Part shown: positions 54,765 through 64,000 of the stretch, piece after piece
Layout: each line of letters starts with the position of its first letter
Position numbering within the stretch: the stretch's first letter is position 1
Assembly: GCA_951394405.1 (NCBI GenBank)
Contig: OX596346.1
Coordinates: forward strand, 1,178,001-1,242,000
Source of the DNA: Coprinellus micaceus
Taxonomy: Eukaryota > Basidiomycota > Agaricomycetes > Agaricales > Psathyrellaceae
Length of the DNA: 64,000 bases
Direction: 5' to 3'
The notes under the pieces: model-generated
The model's input: only the letters and a program-made list of their open reading frames with translations
What the model was told of the DNA's origin: nothing
Database searches by the model: none
Made by a program: the position numbers and the translations under genes

Positions 54765-55934
54765 GGTTGATTTCGAGAACGGGTGAGGTTGGGAGGTGGC
54801 ACAAGAAACCTGGTGGTTTATGAAGAAACAGACACGTCGTAAGTTCACCCGCTCGAACATATATCGAGCAGGTTGACTTGAAATGACAGGGGGAATGTTC
54901 TGGCGAAGCAGGGTCGCCCACTGATTGATTTGGGAGGTCGGACGGTCTTCGAGTTGTCGCTTGAATAGGGCTGGCATTTTAGGGAAGCATGATGAATTAT
55001 GGGTACCCCGCAGAGTGTAAAATACCTCAGGAGCCCTGAAGCTGCCATGGACATCCGGGTGGTGGTGGTGGTGGAATGAGCGAGCAGCGATCGTGACATG
55101 AAAAGAATCTCCAATTCGGACGCGCCCAACGCGCGTTAGTAAGCAAATGATCTCAAGTGCAACGCATTCTTGAACCCGAACCACCGCCTGGCAGAGGGCC
55201 AAGGGAAGTGTACAAATCGCACCCTGTTAAAGACTGTCCAGGAGGCGGCTCGTCCCCTACGTCCCAGTACAACGTCCTTCAGGTGAGTCCCTCTCGGCGT
55301 TGGCACTAAGATTCGTCATTTCATGTTCCACAGTAGTAAAGACCATGACGCGGTTGGATAGGGGAAACCCAACGGTGCTCAGCATGAGGACGGCTTCTGA
55401 AAGGAATAGATCACCTATACCTCACCGAGAGCATGTCGCTCTGACACTTATGTACCCCGCATGGACCTCAGAGGAATCCGGCCGGGATCGCAGTGAGGGG
55501 GTGGTATTGGACCCGTTCTCAAAGCCAGCGCTTCCCGAAGGCCTCGGCGCTTATCGTCACGCTGCCGATGCAAAGATTCCACGTGAAAGAGGGGAGCGAA
55601 AGATGTAACATGATGACCTTCACTTGACCCCGCGGGTTCCGACGAAGGTGCGCTTCACGCCTGGGTGGCGCGTAAAAGGTTCTTCACTCTTCCCGGCTGT
55701 TGTCCCTATGGATCGCTCTCTAGCCTCTTCTAGCTCACTCGAAAGTCTTCTGACCTTGCAGAGCACTCAACTTCGAGTTCCACCTGTTCCACCCGGGGCC
55801 GTTGCTGAATGGGAACATCATCGCGATGGAAATTCTCGGCGGATAAACGGATGGTTCTTGCTTATGCTTCCTATTTCTTCTTGGTTAGCCACGAGATCGG
55901 CATAGAAGCACCATGCAACAGCCGTGTAGGACGC
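54765..55934. other. Intergenic region upstream of carboxylesterase paralog 3
   Basis: About 1.2 kb between the divergent small secreted gene and carboxylesterase paralog 3. Several short open frames but no coding character. It contains a (GGT)n run near 55060-55073. Confidence 0.4.
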
Positions 55935-55941
55935 TATAAAA
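55935..55941 (+). promoter_or_regulatory. Putative TATA box of carboxylesterase paralog 3
   Basis: TATAAAA about 47 bases before the ATG at 55982. Confidence 0.5.
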
Positions 55942-55981
55942 CCTCGGGGATAGAGCCTTGAGATTCAGACGTCGTTCCACG

Positions 55982-58227
<2,246 letters not shown>

Positions 58228-58583
58228 GTATCCAAGGAAGGGTATTTAAATGTACGAACACAGTGATGCCGGTACCGAGCGGTACCGCCGGGGCAATCGG
58301 GGTCCATTACTGCTTAGCTGTGCCCGATCCCGAGAAAGTAACAGCTGAACCATGTATGGTGTCAATTGTTCTAAATGTGGATGCACAAGTCGTTTGGTAA
58401 TCATCTCCGCAGCAGTTATTCTGAGCCTTTTACGACAACGTAACTTGGTCCGTCCCTGGCGCTCGAGCTGAAACGATGGAGTCTACAGCGCTATCAGGTG
58501 GAACCGAGCGACTTGCTGATAGGTCACCATGACTCTCAATGGGTTCGGAGCCGACGCCCGCGGCCACAGATGGTTTTTGCAAC
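58228..58583. other. Promoter region of carboxylesterase paralog 4
   Basis: About 360 bases between paralogs 3 and 4, with no coding signal. Confidence 0.4.
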
Positions 58584-58590
58584 TATAAGA
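58584..58590 (+). promoter_or_regulatory. Putative TATA box of carboxylesterase paralog 4
   Basis: TATAAGA about 50 bases before the ATG at 58640. Confidence 0.4.
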
Positions 58591-58639
58591 TGCTACAGAC
58601 GGTTGACATGACTCCAGATAGGAACAACCCTACTGAACC

Positions 58640-60998
58640 ATGCGAAAACTTCTGCTCATTTCTTCACTTCTATCATTGTTTTCTGGCTCGCATGCTGCGC
58701 CTCAGTTGAAGCTGGGCCAGACCACTCTCGTTGGACGCGACGTGTTCGACAAGGTCGAGTTTTACGGAGGTTGGTTCTTTTCGTCGGCCTACTATTCGAA
58801 TCCTTGATTATTTAACCCGAATTCTCCAGGGATTCCATTTGCTGAACTTCCGGTTGGCTCGCTCCGACTGAGCAGGCCCATCCTTAAAACTCGGATCGAC
58901 AGCGGTACCTTCAATGCGAGCGCCTATGGCAAGTCTTGTATCCAGCCGGTACGCCCTTCCACCATTGCGCTTTGTCTACGACGACGTCGCTAATGCGAAG
59001 AAGACGGCAGACCCTTCGAGTATCTCTGAGGACTGTTTGACGATCAACGTCTACAAACCGGCAGGTATCTCCCCCGAGGAAAAGCTCCCAGTCGTGAGTC
59101 GCACCTCACCGGCTTTATCTTGCTTTTATCCAAGGAGTGCTGAACCATGTCTCGTAGCTATTCTGGGCGTACGGCGGAGGTTTCGTCGCAGGTTCGTCGA
59201 GTCAGTTTGATGGGACCAGTCTCGTCACTCGTAGCATCTCAAGGGTAAATTTAGTGAAACTCTCCGAGTCGTTCGACGTCCTTTTACTCACGTAAAGCAA
59301 AGGGGACGCCCATGATTTACGTCAACTTCAACTACCGCGTCGGTCCCTTGGGCTTTCCTCAAGGGCAAGAGTGTACGTGTCCAACGTATCTCCTTCCGGA
59401 GCACAATCGATTTACGACCGTTCGAATTCACCTACAGCCGACGACCGCAGAGCTCTGAATCTGGGGGTTTATGACCAACTCGCTGCCTTGCACTGGGTCC
59501 AAGAGAATATTCACTTCTTTGGCGGAGACAAAGCCAAGGTAAACCTCTGCTCTATCCAGAAAATCCAGGGAATCTTACCTTAAGCTTTCTAGGTCACGGT
59601 GTCTGGGGTGAGCGCCGGAGCTTCCCTGACTGCAGTGCAACTGCTCAACCCTCAACATGAGAAACTGGCACGAGGGGCTGTAAGTACGAAGGTCTCCGTC
59701 GATCTTGAATTGTTAACTCCAGGATCTCGACCAGATCCTCCAATCCGGGTCAGCAAATGGCCTTCGAACGCACACGGCGGCTCGGAACGAGCCCATATGG
59801 CAAGACTTTGTGGGCAAGGTCGCGTCGTGTGCGAACGTCTCGACTTCTGGGAAGGTCTACGACTGCCTGAAGCTCGCCCCGATCGAGGAGATCTTTGCTG
59901 CTGTGATGCAGACCGCTACCAATATCGACTTACCTTGGGACCCTACTTTGGATGCAGGCGAGGGGAGTGTGTATCCGGATTACCCTTCGAAGCTATATGC
60001 CAAGGGTCACTTTGCTCGTATCCCGTTTATTGCGGGGACTAACCTCGACGAAGGTTCGTTTGACCTTCTTTAGGTTGGCATGGGACTTCGATTATGCTCA
60101 ACCTGGCGGGCACGCATAGGAACGTTTTTCGCGCAATCCCAGGACAGATCCAACCCACTGGATGTGAGAACCTGGATACTCACACAACACTCACCGCCAA
60201 CCATTTCCCAACAAGCCTTGGAGGACGTAGCTGACAGCCTGTTGGAGCTGTACCCTGACGACCCCACTGTGGGCTCGCCGTTTGGTACAGGAGATGAACT
60301 CTTTGGTTTGCCTAGCTCATTCAAGAGGCGTGCTGCGCTAGGTACGCTTGTAACTGCGTGGTGACTCTGGCCGTCGTCATTTCTCATCTTAACCGCCTAT
60401 CTGACAGTGGGTGATATGTGGTTCATTGGAAGACGCCGCCAGTGGTCTCAAACTGCAGCCCACTTTGGCATCAAGTCATACGGATATCAGTTCACCCAGC
60501 CTCAGGGCACGGCTCAACCTCAACTCGGAGGCGAGTAATCTTCGGACTTTGGATTCATAGCTGCTGCTTACGATGCGTGACTATAGTGACTCACGGTACC
60601 GAGGTACCTTACGTTTATGGTCAGATTCCCTCGTCCGACGTTGCTGGCCAGAGCCTCAGCGCTGCGATGATGGAATATTGGATCTCATTCACCGTCTCCC
60701 TGAATCCCAATGACGGGAAGGGTGTACAACGTGAGTAGTCCACGAATGCGGCTCTTGGCTCACGGTTACTGATCGCCCTCTCTATTCCATAGGTCCCGTC
60801 TGGCCACAATATACGGAGCGGAATCAGGTGAGTCTTGGGAACGCCGTCTGGCTTGGTGGGTACTAGAAGCACTGACGTTCGATGGGAATCCAGGTCCTAC
60901 TACAGCTCGAAGCTGGGGATCTCACCATCGTGGAGGACGACTTCCGGAAGGAGCAGATCAGTTACCTAAACGAGCGTTCTCTAGTCCTTCGGCGTTGA
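58640..60998 (+). CDS. Secreted type-B carboxylesterase (paralog 4), altered nucleophile elbow
   Basis: Signal peptide MRKLLLISSLLSLFSGSHA, then APQLKLGQTTLVGRDV. Family blocks: GIPFAELPVGSLRLS, SEDCLTINVYKP, oxyanion-hole region IFWAYGGGFVAGSS, acid residue in TNLDEG and catalytic His in VTHGTEVPYVYG. The nucleophile elbow reads VSGVSAGAS where the other paralogs have FGES(A/S)GA: the Ser is kept but the preceding Glu is Val. That Glu lies in the active site of cholinesterase-type enzymes, so activity may be changed. The end is EDDFRKEQISYLNERSLVLRR. All introns join in phase and there is no premature stop, so the gene appears expressed and selected. It shares VTHG and the SLNPNDGKG detail with paralog 1. 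Confidence 0.85.
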
Positions 60999-61246
60999 GT
61001 TGAACACCCGTGGGCCACTTTGTGTGGTCAATAGAGTCGCCTGTATTAGATTGCCCATCCTCTTGGGTGTAGCTTTCGTTGCTCGATGATGAGGCTATTC
61101 ATTCCAGGGACCTCTGGGGGTATGGCAGTCTCAATTTCAGGTTCCCGTCCACACAGAAATAGCAAGGCAAGGTTGTTAGGGAAAGTACATGACAAGTTCG
61201 AGCGCAGTGTGGTTCTATCAACGCTCACAATGTTGTTCACATCCGT

Positions 61247-62887
61247 TCAGCGAGAATACACCTCAATCCCCACACCTGCGAACAAATAATCAGAAAAAAA
61301 TGCTTCATCCACAATGACCTTTTTCACATACTTGAATATAGGATCCGTACATCGTGACATCGAGAATGTGATCCCGCGTTTCTCCACAAATTCTTGGATC
61401 CCGACGATATCGTCGTGACCATGATGCAGCGCCCACAGGTCCAGAGTTTGCAGTTGAGGAAGAAGCGACCGAGATGATACTTCGGAGAAGGTTTCGGTGT
61501 CGAATATCGCGTTGCACACAATTAAATGTTTCAGGGAATCAAGGTGCTTTAACGCCTCCAGTAAGGTGTCTTCAAGGAAGATTCCGTTGGAAATCATGAG
61601 GGACTCCAGAGTTGAAGGAGTGTCGATACTTCCTTTTAAGAAGTGCGAGAAAGCTGACCCGAGTGACGGAGTCATATCAAGTGTAAAAACGGTATCGGGG
61701 TGCCAATCCACATTGCCGAAAACGATAGAGAGCTCACGGAGAGCTGGGAGCTGGAGAAGCGGAAGGTCTTCAACCGAGTCGACGTGAACATGTTCCAGAA
61801 AAAGGGTCTGCAAATTTGGCAAGACAATACCGCTTTCAGCAATACTTTGCATGAAGGCGTCGTCTTCGTCCCATCTTTCAAAGCACCCAAGTTCCAAATC
61901 GAGTCTCAAAAATCGTAGATTCGTACAGTGTTGCAGCAACGGGAGGATGTGACTTGCGGTCCAGCTGCAGTTGAGGTTGAAGGAAGTGAGACTTTGCAGT
62001 ACACTTGCTGGAATCTCGATCTTCATGTCGTAGATATTCACACCGGGACGGAAGTTGCTTAGGTGTGGTAGCTGTAGTCCAAGGTCCATCACTTCCCGCG
62101 GTAAAAAGCAGAGGGTGGATGGTGTAAGACTTGTACTAGTCCACTCTTCGTCCCAATCTGCGCTGATCCAAACCGACGAGGTGGAGTTCCAAGAAGAAGT
62201 TGTTGGGTCGTCGTTGAAGGATGAAAGGGACATAGAAAGGTTCTGAAAACATTGAGGAGTTGGGCACCGTATTAAGATGGTATTCAGTGATGGCCCGCTC
62301 TTGAGTATCTTCGCCAAAGTCCGGTTCGAAGAGAGGCAGTTGCCAGCACCAGCACACAACGTCCGAATATGTTCTTCTCCATTTTCTTTACTGCGCACAA
62401 TGTTCCCGCATTCCTGTGCTGATAGATGGAGCGCCCTTGGAAGTTTCTTTGAGCGGGCCAACCAGGAACTAATCGCCTCGTATGACAGGGGCGTGAGTCG
62501 CGCAGCATCCATGGCTATGCGCTGCCAGAAACGAGGGACAATGTGAGCCGCGTCTCGCCAAGTCTTGCTCACTTGACACAGCTTGACCAAGGTAGCCTGC
62601 CCGTTAGACTCGTGTAGAACCCAGGCAAAGATCTCGCCAAGAATTTCGAGTGGGATACGGCGGATCGGAGAGCTCAAAGTTAGCTTGAAAAAGTTGTACT
62701 CGTGTTCGAGTTCTTCGATTCTTCGTTGGATTTGTTTGAGTTGATTTTGGAGCTCGATCTTCTCCTTCTGTATGGCTTCCAAGTGTCCTCGAATGTAGGC
62801 CGAATCATGAGGGGTGGCGGGCGTGTCCGTGGTCGCCAGATGGCACGCCGTGACGATGCGGAGAGCTTCGGCTTTGTGGGTTGACAT
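61247..62887 (-). CDS. F-box protein with N-terminal coiled coil
   Basis: A single open frame of 546 residues from the ATG at 62887; the frame runs four codons further up to a GTG. Residues about 30-65 form a coiled coil (EAIQKEKIELQNQLKQIQRR, IEELEHEY). The F-box follows (SSPIRRIPLEILGEIFAWVL, then VSKTWRDAAHIVPRFW). The rest has irregular leucine-rich segments (LRFLRLDLELG, LPNLQTLFLEHV, LPALRELSIVFGNV, LPQLQTLDLWALH). This coiled-coil plus F-box layout is one of the commonest expanded families in Agaricomycetes. It would recruit substrates to an SCF ubiquitin ligase. No introns are needed. The target is unknown. Confidence 0.85.
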   Translation of the reverse strand: MSTHKAEALRIVTACHLATTDTPATPHDSAYIRGHLEAIQKEKIELQNQLKQIQRRIEELEHEYNFFKLTLSSPIRRIPLEILGEIFAWVLHESNGQATLVKLCQVSKTWRDAAHIVPRFWQRIAMDAARLTPLSYEAISSWLARSKKLPRALHLSAQECGNIVRSKENGEEHIRTLCAGAGNCLSSNRTLAKILKSGPSLNTILIRCPTPQCFQNLSMSLSSFNDDPTTSSWNSTSSVWISADWDEEWTSTSLTPSTLCFLPREVMDLGLQLPHLSNFRPGVNIYDMKIEIPASVLQSLTSFNLNCSWTASHILPLLQHCTNLRFLRLDLELGCFERWDEDDAFMQSIAESGIVLPNLQTLFLEHVHVDSVEDLPLLQLPALRELSIVFGNVDWHPDTVFTLDMTPSLGSAFSHFLKGSIDTPSTLESLMISNGIFLEDTLLEALKHLDSLKHLIVCNAIFDTETFSEVSSRSLLPQLQTLDLWALHHGHDDIVGIQEFVEKRGITFSMSRCTDPIFKYVKKVIVDEAFFSDYLFAGVGIEVYSR

Positions 62888-63315
62888 TGTGAGTTCCACT
62901 GGATGATATATGCTAGGGAATTCGAGGTGGAAATTCGTTGGATGGAACGGGATGGTGGTGGTTGCTGAGCAAGGAGGAACAGGAAGGAACTGAACGCGTT
63001 GACTCCTGATAGGGTCCCACAGTCACGCGTTCAGAGGAATGCACTCAGGGGCTGCTAAACGTTAAACTTCCTTAGCTTTAGGCCCTTCCGAGCCGTTGCA
63101 AACCCTGCAAAACCCTCAGAATATCGGACGAATGTTCACCACTTTCTCTTCCCAAACTCTAGTGACTCGCCCCAAAAAGCTTTTGCCAACTATTCGTGCA
63201 ACAACTCGATAAACAGATCCACTTACAATGTCCAGGGGCCTCCAATTTCCAAAAACGTCGCCGAACGATCCAGGCTGCTTGGGGGGATTCCAAACGAGAC
63301 AGAGAGGAGAAAAAA
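62888..63315. other. Intergenic region between F-box gene and tRNA
   Basis: About 430 bases; promoter of the minus-strand F-box gene. A region of CAAACCCTGCAAAACCCT near 63098-63115 is a short imperfect direct repeat. Nothing else seen. Confidence 0.4.
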
Positions 63316-63387
63316 TGGACACTGTGGGATTTGAACCCACGACCTCACGCATGCAAAGCGTGCGCGCTACCCCTGTGCCAAGCGCCC
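63316..63387 (-). tRNA. tRNA-Ala (anticodon TGC)
   Basis: On the minus strand a 72-base cloverleaf folds by eye. The 7-bp acceptor stem pairs GGGCGCT with AGTGTCC (two G-U pairs), with A as the discriminator. The anticodon stem pairs CACGC with GCGTG around the loop TTTGCAT, giving anticodon TGC. The T arm holds GGTTCAAATCC. No intron and no encoded CCA, as usual in nuclear tRNA genes. Confidence 0.92.
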
Positions 63388-63557
63388 GTGAGGGAGGAGC
63401 GGGATCGGCCGCCCGAGTCGGCGGCGCGCCGGCGCGCCCAATTAGGCTTTCGAGCCGCCATCACCGCAAGATCATTTTTGTTGTGGGAGGACTTGAACTT
63501 TCTCCTCCTCGTTCGCTCAGCCTCTATACCCCCCCAGGCTTCCCAGACTACACATAA

Positions 63558-64000
63558 ATGGCGAAGAAGTCCGCCAAGTCCAACTCGAGCGTCGAGGCTG
63601 CGACTGCGACCGCGGTAGCTGCCGTAACGAAGAGCGCAGATAAGTCGAAGGCGAGCAAGAGCTCGGTTGGGGCGCCGTCGCAGCACAAGCAGACGAGTAG
63701 GAAGGGGAAGAAGGCGTGGAGGAAGAATGTCAACATTGAGGAAGTGGAGCATGGTCTGGAGGAGATGAGGAGCGAGGAGAGGGTCGTTGGGTGAGTGCTG
63801 GTCCTTGTCGTTCTTCAGTAAACTCACGTCGTACGTAGAACCGCTCTCCAGAACCTAAAGGACAGCGATTTGTTCGAAGTCGACGTCAAGGGCGACGATA
63901 AAAGTCTGCAATTTCATCTCATGTCCCTTATGTTTCCTGACCATGCCCTCCAGTTCGCCACATCGCTCCCAAATTCTCCAGCTCCCAACTCACCTCCGCC
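63558..64000 (+). CDS. NOP53: Ribosome biogenesis protein NOP53 (3' partial)
   Basis: The N-terminal exon starts MAKKSAKSNSSVEAA and contains the family block GAPSQHKQTSRKGKKAWRKN followed by VNIEEVEHGLEEMRSEE. After an intron (63792 to about 63838) it continues TALQNLKDSDLFEVDVKGDD. A second intron is likely from about 63903 to about 63953, after which IRHIAPKFSS follows. Nop53 is a nucleolar protein needed for maturation of the 60S ribosomal subunit, where it recruits the Mtr4-exosome to the pre-5.8S rRNA. The gene runs off the end of the window, so only about 110 codons are visible. Confidence 0.85.

Noticed and set aside
63401..63440. GC-rich palindrome-like GGCGCGCCGGCGCGCC near the tRNA
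   Set aside because: Short GC inverted repeat, but in GC-rich promoter DNA of NOP53 and with no terminator or mobile-element context.

Overview
The window is a gene-dense stretch of nuclear DNA from a filamentous basidiomycete, most likely a wood- or litter-degrading agaricomycete. Three things point there: genes broken by many 45-80 base GT-AG introns, fungal carbohydrate-active enzymes carrying CBM1 cellulose-binding domains, and Agaricomycete-typical families (DUF6533 membrane proteins, F-box proteins). No bacterial, viral or clearly transposon-derived gene was seen. All gene models were spliced by eye, so exon edges are estimates.

Region 1 (about 1.8-23.3 kb) is an oxidative lignocellulose cluster. 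It holds three paralogous PQQ-dependent pyranose dehydrogenases (AA12 + CBM1) at 1808-4723(-), 16416-18484(+) and 20481-23294(+). The first and third carry an N-terminal AA8 cytochrome b domain; the middle one has lost exactly that domain. Two tandem AA9 lytic polysaccharide monooxygenases (LPMOs) lie between them (11670-12727 and 13090-14222, both -). A cytochrome-bearing sugar dehydrogenase is a plausible electron donor for an LPMO, so the block reads as a linked donor/acceptor system on cellulose. The two plus-strand dehydrogenases, with their upstream DNA, are a direct tandem duplication of about 4 kb containing a 148-base perfectly identical tract across an intron-exon border. Interspersed are a DUF6533 seven-helix-like protein, a vacuolar Tag1-like membrane protein, and a small divergent membrane protein.

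Region 2 (24-39.6 kb) is mostly housekeeping: an F-box protein, an AMSH-type JAMM deubiquitinase, a myo-inositol/sugar transporter, a UbiA prenyltransferase (COQ2-like), the splicing factor ISY1, a carnosine N-methyltransferase-like (N2227) enzyme with a large histidine-rich insert, and a four-helix membrane protein.

Region 3 (40-61 kb) is framed by four secreted type-B carboxylesterases: two on the minus strand (40.2-45.1 kb) and two on the plus strand (56.0-61.0 kb). Sequence features group the outer two and the inner two, as expected if a two-gene block was copied in inverted orientation. Between the arms are a GT90 glycosyltransferase, a membrane-anchored GH5 glucosidase, a degenerate 2-oxoglutarate-dioxygenase-like protein and a probable broken small secreted protein.

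Region 4 (61-64 kb) has a second F-box protein, a tRNA-Ala(TGC), and the start of the ribosome-biogenesis gene NOP53, cut by the window end. The first gene (1-1182) is likewise cut by the window start.
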